This document shows positions 8,620 to 16,100 of a stretch of DNA of 27,451 bases, piece by piece. How positions within the stretch are numbered: position 1 is the stretch's first letter; each line of letters opens with the position of its first letter. The notes below the pieces were generated by a model. The model searched no databases. It saw nothing but the letters and a program-made list of their open reading frames with translations, and had not been told where the DNA came from. The stretch covers positions 1-27,451 of the forward strand of contig JADJXF010000006.1 in NCBI GenBank assembly GCA_016715995.1, read 5' to 3'. The stretch is from Flavobacteriales bacterium (GTDB lineage: Bacteria > Bacteroidota > Bacteroidia > Flavobacteriales_F > PHOS-HE28). The position numbers were made by a program, and so were the translations under genes.

Positions 8620-8824
8620 GTTGGTGCTGTTTGATGAGTTGCTTGATTCTGCGCTCTTCGCTTGCCTTGAACCCAACCGAGTAGGCGAGATGCGGCTCTG
8701 GGGTGAGCCACCATTTTGCTGAGCCATTCCCTTTTTCGACGTGGATGTGCGGCGGCTCATTATTCTCAAGGCTGAAGAAGTGGAACTTGAATCCCTCGAT
8801 GTCCTGGATGGCGCGCGGGCTCAT
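8579..8824 (-). CDS. DUF4160 domain protein
   Basis: An intact 81-residue frame reads MSPRAIQDIEGFKFHFFSLE, then NNEPPHIHVEKGNGSAKWWL and an acidic/aromatic end ELLQAWNRYFAD. The PPHIHV motif followed by a short basic-acidic strand is typical of DUF4160. It starts 11 bp after the stop of the E1 gene, so it is probably read through from E1. It is the first gene of a three-gene set with overlapping reading frames. Function is unknown; an association with toxin-antitoxin-like loci is inferred from the PIN gene. Confidence 0.85.
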   Translation of the reverse strand: MSPRAIQDIEGFKFHFFSLENNEPPHIHVEKGNGSAKWWLTPEPHLAYSVGFKASEERRIKQLIKQHQHELLQAWNRYFAD

Positions 8825-8835
8825 GATGCGGACGC

Positions 8836-9918
8836 TTACTCCTTGATCATGGCAAGTACCTTCTCCACCACATCCTCCACACTGGGCTTGCTGAAGTAAT
8901 CGCCATCGCTGCCGTAGGCCGGGCGGTGCGCTTTCGCGGTGAGTGTGCTCGGCGTGGCATCCAGGTATTGATAACCGCCCTGCACTTCCAGGATCTGTTG
9001 CAGGATTGTCGCTGACGCACCACCGGGCACGTCCTCGTCAACGACGAGCAGTCGGTTGGTTTTCTTCAGGCTCTCCACAATCGTGTGGTTGAGGTCGAAG
9101 GGGAGGAGGGTGCGCACATCCACCAGTTCCACGGAGATGCCGAGCGCTTCCAGTTGCTCGCAGGCCCTCGCGCAGAGATTGAAGGTGCTGCCGTAGCTCA
9201 CCAATGTGAGGTCCGTGCCTTCGCGCACCACTTCGGGCACACCGATGGGCACGGTGAATTCGCCGAGGTTGCTGGGCAGCTTCTCCTTGCTGCGGTAGCC
9301 GTTGAGGCACTCGATCACCAGCGCGGGATCATCGCTTTGCAGCAATGTGTTGTACATGCCAGCGGCCTGCTGCATGTTGCGCGGCACGCACACCACCACG
9401 CCGCGCACGCTGTTGATGATCATGCCCATGGGGCTGCCGCTGTGCCACACGCCTTCGAGCCGGTGGCCGCGCGTGCGCACGATGAGCGGGCATTTCTGTC
9501 CGCCCTTGGTGCGCCATTGCACAGTGGCCAGGTCGTCGCTCATGCCTTGCAGGCAGTAGAGCAGGTAATCGAGGTATTGGATCTCCGCCACGGGGCGCAG
9601 GCCGCGCAGGGCCATGCCGATGCCTTGTCCGAGGATCGTGGCCTCGCGGATACCGGTGTCGGCCACGCGCAGCTCGCCGAACTGGGCCTGCATGCCTTCC
9701 ATGCCCTGGTTCACGTCGCCGATCTTGCCGGTGTCCTCGCCGAAGGTGAGCAGCAGCGGCTCCTTCTCGAACAGCGCCTTGAAGTTGTCGCGGATGATGA
9801 TGCGGCCATCGACCTGCTCGTCGGTGGCGTATTCCACAGGGACCTCGGGCACCTTGAGGCAACTCTTCGCGCTCTCGGAGTAGAGGTGCGAGCCGTAGCG
9901 GTCGCCGTTCAAGTCCAT
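8836..9918 (-). CDS. 2-oxoacid dehydrogenase E1, beta (C-terminal) part of a fused E1
   Basis: This 360-residue frame is the transketolase-like pyrimidine and C-terminal half of a TPP-dependent E1. It contains LLLTFGEDTGKIGDVNQGMEG, ADTGIREATILGQGIGMAL, LDLNHTIVE-like beta-subunit motifs and LLVVDEDVPGG. E1 decarboxylates a 2-oxoacid and passes the acyl group to lipoyl-E2; pyruvate versus branched-chain substrate cannot be decided. The listed ATG is almost certainly internal: upstream, DPIARQPLVDWIGKEMDLNG continues the protein in this frame until it meets the alpha half, where one missing base near 9965 breaks the link. Corrected, alpha and beta make one 820-residue protein, as I recall for Bacteroidota. 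Its last 12 codons belong to the 37-bp repeat discussed with the cassette. Confidence 0.9.
   Translation of the reverse strand: MDLNGDRYGSHLYSESAKSCLKVPEVPVEYATDEQVDGRIIIRDNFKALFEKEPLLLTFGEDTGKIGDVNQGMEGMQAQFGELRVADTGIREATILGQGIGMALRGLRPVAEIQYLDYLLYCLQGMSDDLATVQWRTKGGQKCPLIVRTRGHRLEGVWHSGSPMGMIINSVRGVVVCVPRNMQQAAGMYNTLLQSDDPALVIECLNGYRSKEKLPSNLGEFTVPIGVPEVVREGTDLTLVSYGSTFNLCARACEQLEALGISVELVDVRTLLPFDLNHTIVESLKKTNRLLVVDEDVPGGASATILQQILEVQGGYQYLDATPSTLTAKAHRPAYGSDGDYFSKPSVEDVVEKVLAMIKE
8858..8894. repeat. 37-bp direct repeat, E1-proximal copy
   Basis: It lies inside the final codons of the E1 gene (encoding SKPSVEDVVEKV) and matches 7647-7683 at 36 of 37 bases. Homology stops on one side at the SK codons and on the other just before the end of the gene. 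Confidence 0.9.
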
Positions 9919-11297
9919 CTCCTTGCCGATCCAATCGACAAGCGGCTGGCGCGCGATCGGGTCGCGGCGGTGGCCAGCAGCAACGCACGCCGCGCGGCGC
10001 TCATGACCTCCTTACGTCCCGGGCTCATCTCAGAACGGAGCTCCTTCACCAGGTTGGTGATGGACTCCGCCGTGTTCGAGCCCTCGGGGAAACGCGCACC
10101 GGCCAGTGCTTCGATCAGGAACACCACATCGTTCAACTCGGCCTTGATCTCGTCCTGGAAGGCTTTCCATGCCGCTTTCTGCGCAGCGCGCGCATCGGCC
10201 TTGGCCTTCGCTTCCAGCGCATCCAGTTCCTGCACGCTGGCGATTAGCTCGCCGCCGGGGCGCGCGTTCAGGATCCACTCGCGGAACTTCACATTGCAGT
10301 CGTACACCTTGTACCACTCCAGCAGCGGCACTTCCTGCACGGGCTTGCCGTCCTTGTCGCGGATCCAATCGCTCACGCTGCTCTTGTAGCGCTCGTGGCT
10401 GCCGCTGGTGCTGTGGCCCTGTGGCTGCGTCACCTCTTCCACGTGGATGAGCACCGGCACATGCTCGGCCCGGCACAAGGTGATGGCCGTCTCGTAGGTG
10501 CGGTTCATCGCCACGTAGTCCCAGGCCTTGGTTGTGAAGATCTCGATGCCGTTAGTGCCGGACTCGCGCTGGAAGCCGGAGAGCAAGTTGCTGATGCTGC
10601 CCTTGGTGGTCTGGTGGGCCTTGCTCACGCTGATGCCCCAGCCATCGTCCCACACGCTCATGGCCAATGGCACTTGCAGCACGCCGGCCGCGTTCATCGT
10701 CTCCCAGAAGTGGCCCTCGCTGGTGCTGGCATCGCCGATGGTGCCGAAGGCCACTTCGTTGCCGCGGTCGGTGAGGTGCGTGTGGCCATGCAGCGCCTCG
10801 TTGTTGCGGAAGACCTTGCTGGCTTGCGCGAGGCCGAGCAGGCGCGGCATCTGTCCGGCGGTGGGGGAGATGTCGGGCGAGGAGTTCGGCTGCGCCATCA
10901 GGTCCTTCCACTCGCCGTTGTCGTCGAGGCTGCGCGTGCTGAAGTGGCCGTTCATGCTGCGGCCCGCGCTGCTGGGGTCGGCGTTCACATCGGCGTGGGC
11001 GTAGAGCTGCGCGAACCACTGCTGCACGGTGAGCTGGCCGATGGCGAACATGAAGGTCATGTCGCGGTAGTAGCCGCTGCGCCAATCGCCATCGCGGAAC
11101 TGCTTGGCCATGCATACCTGGGCCAGCTCCTTGCCATCGCCGAAGATCCCGAACTTGGCTTTGCCGCCCAGCACTTCCTTGCGGCCGATGAGGCTGGCCT
11201 CGCGGCTCAACACGCAGAGCGCGTAATCGCGCAGGACCTCGGTGCGCAGCTCATCCAAACTGATCTCCTCGGTGGTGCTGGTCTTCGTGCGGGACAT
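9909..11297 (-). CDS. 2-oxoacid dehydrogenase E1, alpha (N-terminal) part of a fused E1
   Basis: This frame starts MSRTKTSTTEEISLDELRTE at 11297 and carries the TPP-binding alpha domain. Signs are YYRDMTFMFAIGQ, HLTDRGNEVAFGTIGDASTSEGHFWETMN (the GDxxTSEG...N pyrophosphate and Mg2+ site, about residues 175-205), VWDDGWGISV and GHSTSGSHERYKS. About 430 residues are genuine; the final 20 (ATAATRSRASRL onward) are out-of-frame product. The break near 9965 joins the beta half after one base. No E2 or E3 gene is in the window. A -7-like TACCTTCG at 11316-11323 lies 18 bp before the ATG. The aminotransferase diverges from the same 63-bp gap. Confidence 0.9.
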   Translation of the reverse strand: MSRTKTSTTEEISLDELRTEVLRDYALCVLSREASLIGRKEVLGGKAKFGIFGDGKELAQVCMAKQFRDGDWRSGYYRDMTFMFAIGQLTVQQWFAQLYAHADVNADPSSAGRSMNGHFSTRSLDDNGEWKDLMAQPNSSPDISPTAGQMPRLLGLAQASKVFRNNEALHGHTHLTDRGNEVAFGTIGDASTSEGHFWETMNAAGVLQVPLAMSVWDDGWGISVSKAHQTTKGSISNLLSGFQRESGTNGIEIFTTKAWDYVAMNRTYETAITLCRAEHVPVLIHVEEVTQPQGHSTSGSHERYKSSVSDWIRDKDGKPVQEVPLLEWYKVYDCNVKFREWILNARPGGELIASVQELDALEAKAKADARAAQKAAWKAFQDEIKAELNDVVFLIEALAGARFPEGSNTAESITNLVKELRSEMSPGRKEVMSAARRALLLATAATRSRASRLSIGSARRWT

Positions 11298-11315
11298 GGC
11301 GGTAACGGTACGTGG

Positions 11316-11323
11316 CGAAGGTA
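11316..11323 (-). promoter_or_regulatory. Possible -7 box for the E1 gene
   Basis: On the minus strand it reads TACCTTCG, seven of eight matches to the Bacteroidota TAnnTTTG element, about 20 bp before the E1 start codon. No clear -33 element is seen. Confidence 0.4.
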
Positions 11324-11345
11324 ATGGCGATGAGCGTGCGAGGAA

Positions 11346-11353
11346 TAGGTTTG
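11346..11353 (+). promoter_or_regulatory. Perfect TAnnTTTG -7 box just before the aminotransferase start
   Basis: TAGGTTTG matches the Bacteroidota -7 consensus at all fixed positions. The start codon of the aminotransferase lies only 7 bp further on, so the transcript would start at or within a few bases of the ATG. Confidence 0.5.
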
Positions 11354-11360
11354 CGCCGTC

Positions 11361-12542
11361 ATGATCGTCACCGCCTTCGACGTCTCCCGTGCACGCGCCC
11401 TAACGCCCGGATGCGAGCGCGTCATCCACTTCAACAATGCCGGCTGCGGATTGATGAGCCAGCCCGTGCTCGACACCGTGCTGGAGCATACACGCCTGGA
11501 GGCGATGATGGGCAGCTACGAGGCCGCAGCGAGGAAGGCCGAAGCGGTGAATGCGGTGTACACCTCTCTTGCCACGTTGTTGAACTGCCGCGCCGATGAG
11601 ATCGCCCTCACCGATGGTGCCACGCAGAGCTGGCACCGCGCTTTCCACGCCGTGCCGTTGAAGAAGGGCGACCGCGTGCTCACGGCGAACAACGAGTACA
11701 ACAGCAACTGGCTCTCGCTCCGCCGCCGTTGCGATCAGGTAGGTGTCTCATTGGAAGTGGTGCCGAGCGATGCCGACGGTCTGATCGACATCGGCGCATT
11801 GAAGGCGATGCTCGATGAGCGGGTGAAATTGGTGGCCATCACGCAGATTACGAATAGCAATGGCAAGGTGAACCCGGTGGAGGAGGTGGGTGCGGCGTTG
11901 CGTGGCTCCGGTGCGATCTACCTGCTCGATGCCTGCCAGGCCGTTGGCCAGATGCCTGTGGATGTGCAACGCATCGGCTGCGACCTGCTCAGCGGCGCGG
12001 GACGGAAATTCCTGCGCGGTCCGCGCGGCACTGGCTTCCTGCACGTGCGGCGCGAAGCGATGGAGAAGCTCGATCCGATGTTCATCGACATCCACTCCGC
12101 GAATTGGACCGGGCTGAACACGTTCGAGTGGAAGCCCGACGCGAAACGCTTCGAAGTGATGGAGCACAACATCGCCGACCGCTTGGGCATGGGCGCGGCA
12201 GTGGATCATGCGCTCTCTTGGGGCCTCGATGCGATCCAGGAACGCATTCTCTCGCTCAGCACCTTGCTGCGGAAGCGATTGAGCGAATTGCCCGGCGTGC
12301 AGGTGCGCGATCAGGGCACGCGGCCCAGCGGCATCAACACCTTCACCATTGAAGGCAAGGACCTGATGAAGCTGATGCTCAACCTGCGTGCAAAAGGCAT
12401 CAACACCAGCGTCACCAATTTCGATTGGGCCTGGCTCGACCTGAAGGAGCGCGGCATCGACAGCATCATGCGCGCTTCGCTCAGCTACTACAACACGGAG
12501 GAAGAGGTGGAGCGCTTCGTGGAAGCGGTCGCGAAGGCATGA
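11361..12542 (+). CDS. Class V aminotransferase (PLP-dependent, SufS/CsdA-like fold)
   Basis: A 393-residue fold-type I PLP enzyme. Signs in order: VIHFNNAGCGLMSQPV (22-36), LTDGATQSWHRAF (83-95), IYLLDACQAVGQMPVD (186-201, with Asp190 and Gln193 expected at the cofactor) and SGAGRKFLRGPRGTGF (211-226, Lys216 as Schiff-base lysine). The C-terminal region reads PSGINTFTI and MRASLSYYNTEEEVERF. The cysteine loop that defines true cysteine desulfurases is not visible, so an aminotransferase, lyase or epimerase activity is likelier than desulfuration. Its stop overlaps the next gene's ATG (ATGA), making it the first gene of a three-gene operon with an acetyltransferase and an exporter. The operon layout hints at making or modifying and exporting a small amine, but no substrate is shown. 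Confidence 0.85.
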   Translation: MIVTAFDVSRARALTPGCERVIHFNNAGCGLMSQPVLDTVLEHTRLEAMMGSYEAAARKAEAVNAVYTSLATLLNCRADEIALTDGATQSWHRAFHAVPLKKGDRVLTANNEYNSNWLSLRRRCDQVGVSLEVVPSDADGLIDIGALKAMLDERVKLVAITQITNSNGKVNPVEEVGAALRGSGAIYLLDACQAVGQMPVDVQRIGCDLLSGAGRKFLRGPRGTGFLHVRREAMEKLDPMFIDIHSANWTGLNTFEWKPDAKRFEVMEHNIADRLGMGAAVDHALSWGLDAIQERILSLSTLLRKRLSELPGVQVRDQGTRPSGINTFTIEGKDLMKLMLNLRAKGINTSVTNFDWAWLDLKERGIDSIMRASLSYYNTEEEVERFVEAVAKA

Positions 12543-13066
12543 GCGAATCGCCCGTCATCCGCGCGGCCACCGAGGCTGATCTGCCCTCGATCCTCGCCAT
12601 TTACAACGAGGTGGTCGCGAACACCACCGCTGCATACGTGAACGAGCCGCACACGCTAGCAATGCGCAAGACCTGGTTCGATGAGTTGAAGCAAGGCGGC
12701 TGGCCAGTGATCGTCTCGGAGGAGGAGGGCGTCATCACCGGCTTCGGCTGCATCGGCGTTTTCCGCAGCAAGCCGGGCTACCGGTACACCGGCGAGCATA
12801 CCCTCCACGTGCATGCGGATCATCGCGGCAAAGGCGTCGGCCGCGCGTTGCTGCTCGCGTTGATTGAAGAGGCCAAGCGCATGGAGCTCCGTACGCTCGT
12901 GGGCGGAATCGATGCGGAGAATGCCGTGAGCCTGAAGCTGCATGCTGAGCTGGGCTTCGTGGAGACCGCGCGCATGCCGCAGGTGGCCTGGAAGTTCGGC
13001 CGCTGGCTCGACCTCGTCTTCGTGCAACTGATGCTGCCCGGACCATCAACGCCCACCGAGCGATGA
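12539..13066 (+). CDS. GNAT N-acetyltransferase, phosphinothricin-acetyltransferase-like
   Basis: A 175-residue GNAT protein. IRAATEADLPSILAIYNEVV is the usual N-terminal strand-helix of the PAT/MnaT group, HVHADHRGKGVGRALLLALI (about 95-114) is the acetyl-CoA loop with the R/Q-x-x-G-x-G/A motif, and VSLKLHAELGFVETARMPQVAWKFGRWLDLVFVQLML is the closing signature of that group. It would transfer acetyl from acetyl-CoA to an amino group of a small molecule, commonly an amino acid analogue. The start at 12539 overlaps the aminotransferase stop by ATGA, and its own stop overlaps the exporter start the same way, so all three are likely translated together. Substrate not determinable. Confidence 0.88.
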   Translation: MSESPVIRAATEADLPSILAIYNEVVANTTAAYVNEPHTLAMRKTWFDELKQGGWPVIVSEEEGVITGFGCIGVFRSKPGYRYTGEHTLHVHADHRGKGVGRALLLALIEEAKRMELRTLVGGIDAENAVSLKLHAELGFVETARMPQVAWKFGRWLDLVFVQLMLPGPSTPTER

Positions 13067-13995
13067 GCACCGGAGCACCTCAGCCTTCCCCCTTGAAGGT
13101 CATCCTCGCCTTCGCGGCCATTTACCTCATCTGGGGCAGCACCTACTACGGCATCAAGGAGGCGCTCACGGGCTTCCCGCCCTTCATGCTCGGCGGCTTA
13201 CGCTTCGCGGTGGCCAGCGTGATCATGTTCGGGCTGTGCAAGGCGCAGCGCCTATCCCTGATCCCTGACAGCGGATTGTGGAAGGTGCTGCTCGTGGGCT
13301 TCCTCCTGCTCTTCGTGGGCAACGGTGCGGTGGTGTGGGCGCAGCAGACGGTGCCCAGCAGCGTGGCGGCCATCGCCATCGCCGTGGCGCCGCTCTCCTT
13401 CACGCTCATCGACAAGCCGCAGTGGGGCGTGAACTTCCGCAGCCCGGCCACGCTCGTGGGCATCGCGGCTGGCATCGCGGGGGTGTGGCTGCTCTTCCGC
13501 GAGCGGCTAAGCGTACAACTCACCGATGCGGGCTTCGAGGCCGAAGCGATCGCCATCGCCGTGCTGGGCGTGGGCATCATCGCATGGCCTGCGGGCTCGG
13601 TGTGGAGCAAGTACAATCCGGTGAAGCTCTCGAACTCGGCCAACAGCGCGTGGCAGATGCTCATGGGCGCGGTGTGCTTCCTGGGCGTGAGTTGGGCTCG
13701 TGGTGAGTGGGACGGTTTCTCGTTCGCCGAGGTGCCCATGAACGCATGGATCGCGGAGGCCTACCTCGTGGTCTTCGGCAGCGTCATCGGATTCAGCGCG
13801 TACGTGTGGCTGCTGAGCGTGCGCCCGGCCACGCAGGTGAGCACCTATGCGTACGTGAATCCCGTGGTGGCGGTGCTGCTCGGCGTGTTCCTCGGCCATG
13901 AGGCCTTCGGATGGAGCGAGGCTGCAGGGCTCGTGGTGATCCTTGCCGGTGTGCTGTTGATCAATTGGGCGAAGTACCGCGCTTCGGGGAAGTAA
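13063..13995 (+). CDS. EamA/DMT-family exporter, YedA-like
   Basis: A 310-residue protein with ten hydrophobic segments arranged as two EamA halves. It has the opening IYLIWGSTYYGIKEALTGFP and a second-half YAYVNPVVAVLLGVFLGHE, both characteristic of the RhaT/YedA branch of the drug/metabolite transporter superfamily. It sits in the inner membrane and probably exports amino acids or related metabolites. The ATG at 13063 overlaps the GNAT stop (ATGA). Co-translation with an aminotransferase and acetyltransferase suggests that it handles their product or substrate, which is inference. A strong hairpin follows at 14041-14068. Confidence 0.88.
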   Translation: MSTGAPQPSPLKVILAFAAIYLIWGSTYYGIKEALTGFPPFMLGGLRFAVASVIMFGLCKAQRLSLIPDSGLWKVLLVGFLLLFVGNGAVVWAQQTVPSSVAAIAIAVAPLSFTLIDKPQWGVNFRSPATLVGIAAGIAGVWLLFRERLSVQLTDAGFEAEAIAIAVLGVGIIAWPAGSVWSKYNPVKLSNSANSAWQMLMGAVCFLGVSWARGEWDGFSFAEVPMNAWIAEAYLVVFGSVIGFSAYVWLLSVRPATQVSTYAYVNPVVAVLLGVFLGHEAFGWSEAAGLVVILAGVLLINWAKYRASGK

Positions 13996-14040
13996 TACCC
14001 TGAACTTCCCCACTGGCGTCGGACTATTCCCCGCCGAACA

Positions 14041-14068
14041 CCTGTCCGCATCAAGGTGATGCGGCAGG
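14041..14068 (+). terminator. Strong hairpin after the exporter operon
   Basis: CCTG-T-CCGCATCA pairs with TGATGCGG-CAGG around a three-base AGG loop: twelve pairs with one bulged T. No T-run follows, so it is either an unconventional terminator or an RNA-stabilising stem. It starts 46 bp after the exporter stop. Confidence 0.45.
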
Positions 14069-14205
14069 CGACATCCCTGTTGGAGCAAGGCTTTACGGCG
14101 TTGGTCGGGTTCTCCGGAGACCACGAACGGCCTGCCCGGGCACAGCCGCAACTCCCAGCGCGGAGATTGATGGCCGACGGTTGTTCGGGAAAACAACCAA
14201 TGGGC

Positions 14206-16092
14206 ATGCGGTATTCTTTTCTCTGCGTTCTGGCGTGGACCATCAACGTCCCGCTCCACGCGCAACCAACCGTCGAACTGGAAACCGTGGTGAGCGGACT
14301 CACCAATCCGGTGGACATCGCGCACTGCGGCGATGGCCGCCTCTTCATCGTGGAACGAGCGGGCGTGATCAAAGTGCTGCCGCCTGGCGGGCCACTGCTC
14401 GCAACGCCATTCCTCGACATCAGCGGCCCCGTGAACAGCAGCGGCGGCGAGCAGGGCATGCTGGGGCTGGCATTCCACCCGCAATTCGCCCTCAATGGCT
14501 TGTTCTACGTGTACTACTGCAGCGGCACGGGGAATGGCGCGGTGCGTGTTTCGAGGTTCGGTATGAGCGCCAACCCGAACGTGGCGAACGCCGCGAGCGA
14601 GGTGGTGCTGTGGGAGCTGTCGCAGCCCTTCTCCAATCACAATGGCGGCGACATCGCGTTCGGTCCTGATGGCTACCTCTACTTCGCGCCCGGCGATGGC
14701 GGCAGCGCCAACGATCCCGGCAACCGTGCGCAGAACATGTCGCTCGGTTACGGTAAAGTGCACCGGATCAATGTGGACATCGGCAGCCCGTACTCCATCC
14801 CGCCCAACAACCCATTCGCCACCGCCAACAATGCGGATACGTTGCGCACGATCTTCGCCAGTGGCCTGCGCAACCCGTTCCGCTTCGGTTTCGATGCGTT
14901 GACCGGTGACCTCTGGATCGGCGATGTGGGCCAGAGCGCGCGGGAGGAAGTGGATCGCATCGCAGCCGGCGACCTGAGCGGCCCCAACTTCGGTTGGCGC
15001 TGCCGTGAGGGCACCATCGCATCACCGGGGGTCAGCCCGGCATGCAACGGCGCGTTCACTGAGCCGGTGATCGATCATGACCAGAGCGGCGGTTGGTGCT
15101 CGGTGATCGGCGGTCGTGTGTATCGAGGCACCCGCTATCCGAGCCTCGCTGGCCGGTACATCTACACGGATTATTGCCTCGGCACCATACGCTCCTTGCG
15201 GCCCAACGGCGGCGGGGGATGGATCAGTGAACCCCTCACGGCTAGCGGATCCTTCGGGCTGGCGGCGATCGTGGACGATGCCGTCGGTGAGCTGTACACG
15301 GTGAACACTTCCACGGGCGTGATCGCCCGGATCATCGATCCTGCTGCCGTCGTCCGGCTATCGCCGAAGCTCGTCCTTGAAGGGCCTTACGACAGCGGCC
15401 CGGGCCTGATGATTGACGCCTTGCGCACTGCGGGACTCGTGCCGCTGACGGAACCGTACACCACCGCTCTTGGATATTCCAAGGTTGCCAAGGGCGGGGG
15501 GGAAGTGACGACCGCCGCAGTGCTGAACGTCGCGGGGAACAACGCCGTGGTGGACTGGGTGCGCGTCGAGTTGCGTTCCACGGCACAACCGACCATGATA
15601 GCCGCATCGGCCCAGGGCCTGCTCCAGCGCGATGGCGATGTGATGGCCGCGGACGGGGTCTCACCGCTCATCTTCCGTGTTGGCCCGGGCAGCTACCATG
15701 TGACCGTTCGTCATCGCAACCACCTGGCTGTGATGACCGCGACCGGGATCTCGCTCAGCGCCACGGCCACCGCGTTGGACCTCAGCGCTGCCGCCACAGC
15801 CACCTACGGAACGAATGCCCGCAAGGATTTGGGGACCATCCGGGCGCTCTGGGCGGGCAATGCGCAAGTCGATGCACAGGTGCGGTACATGGGCGATGGC
15901 AACGATCGTGATCCGATCCTGGTGCGCATCGGAGGGAGCGTGCCGACCGCAATGGTCACTGGTTACTATCCGGAGGATACCAACATGGACGGTGCGGTGC
16001 GATATGTTGGCGAAGGCAATGATCGCGACCCTATCCTGGTGAACATCGGCGGTTCGGTGCCGACGAATTTCCTTGTGCAGCAGCTGCCTTGA
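14206..16092 (+). CDS. Secreted PQQ-dependent sugar dehydrogenase-like protein with duplicated C-terminal module
   Basis: Starting at 14206 (or the ATG six bases earlier), MRYSFLCVLAWTINVPLHAQ is a signal peptide. Residues about 25-370 form a six-bladed GSDH/PQQ-dependent aldose dehydrogenase-like propeller: LTNPVDIAHCGDGRLFIVER, GEQGMLGLAFHPQF, NGGDIAFGPDGYLYFAPGDG, GLRNPFRFGFD and GDVGQSAREEVDRI. Known relatives oxidise sugars with PQQ and Ca2+ in the periplasm or outside the cell. Residues about 380-555 are a second, all-beta region unique to this subgroup. The last 75 hold two 26-residue repeats with VRYxGxGNDRDPILVxIGGSVPT. No standard type IX sorting domain is visible. Total 628 residues. 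It is transcribed alone, after a 205-bp gap. Confidence 0.85.
   Translation: MRYSFLCVLAWTINVPLHAQPTVELETVVSGLTNPVDIAHCGDGRLFIVERAGVIKVLPPGGPLLATPFLDISGPVNSSGGEQGMLGLAFHPQFALNGLFYVYYCSGTGNGAVRVSRFGMSANPNVANAASEVVLWELSQPFSNHNGGDIAFGPDGYLYFAPGDGGSANDPGNRAQNMSLGYGKVHRINVDIGSPYSIPPNNPFATANNADTLRTIFASGLRNPFRFGFDALTGDLWIGDVGQSAREEVDRIAAGDLSGPNFGWRCREGTIASPGVSPACNGAFTEPVIDHDQSGGWCSVIGGRVYRGTRYPSLAGRYIYTDYCLGTIRSLRPNGGGGWISEPLTASGSFGLAAIVDDAVGELYTVNTSTGVIARIIDPAAVVRLSPKLVLEGPYDSGPGLMIDALRTAGLVPLTEPYTTALGYSKVAKGGGEVTTAAVLNVAGNNAVVDWVRVELRSTAQPTMIAASAQGLLQRDGDVMAADGVSPLIFRVGPGSYHVTVRHRNHLAVMTATGISLSATATALDLSAAATATYGTNARKDLGTIRALWAGNAQVDAQVRYMGDGNDRDPILVRIGGSVPTAMVTGYYPEDTNMDGAVRYVGEGNDRDPILVNIGGSVPTNFLVQQLP
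15871..15948 (+). repeat. C-terminal 26-residue module, copy 1
   Basis: Encodes DAQVRYMGDGNDRDPILVRI followed by GGSVPT. It matches copy 2 at 21 of 26 residues by eye, while the codons differ at many third positions. Confidence 0.85.
15988..16065 (+). repeat. C-terminal 26-residue module, copy 2
   Basis: Encodes DGAVRYVGEGNDRDPILVNI followed by GGSVPT, preceded by EDTNMD. The DTNMDG stretch resembles a calcium-binding dockerin-type loop. Confidence 0.85.
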
Positions 16093-16100
16093 GGGACACG

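Noticed and set aside
7684..8857. The cassette as an insertion sequence
   Set aside because: No transposase, no terminal inverted repeats and no short target duplication; the 37-bp repeat is a gene end, not an IS end.
9085..10389. 434-residue open frame on the plus strand across E1
   Set aside because: Antisense of the E1 gene with no recognisable domain and a low-complexity Ala/His/Glu composition.
13507..14763. 418-residue minus-strand frame across the exporter and PQQ genes
   Set aside because: It spans two convincing plus-strand genes and the gap between them, and shows no family features.
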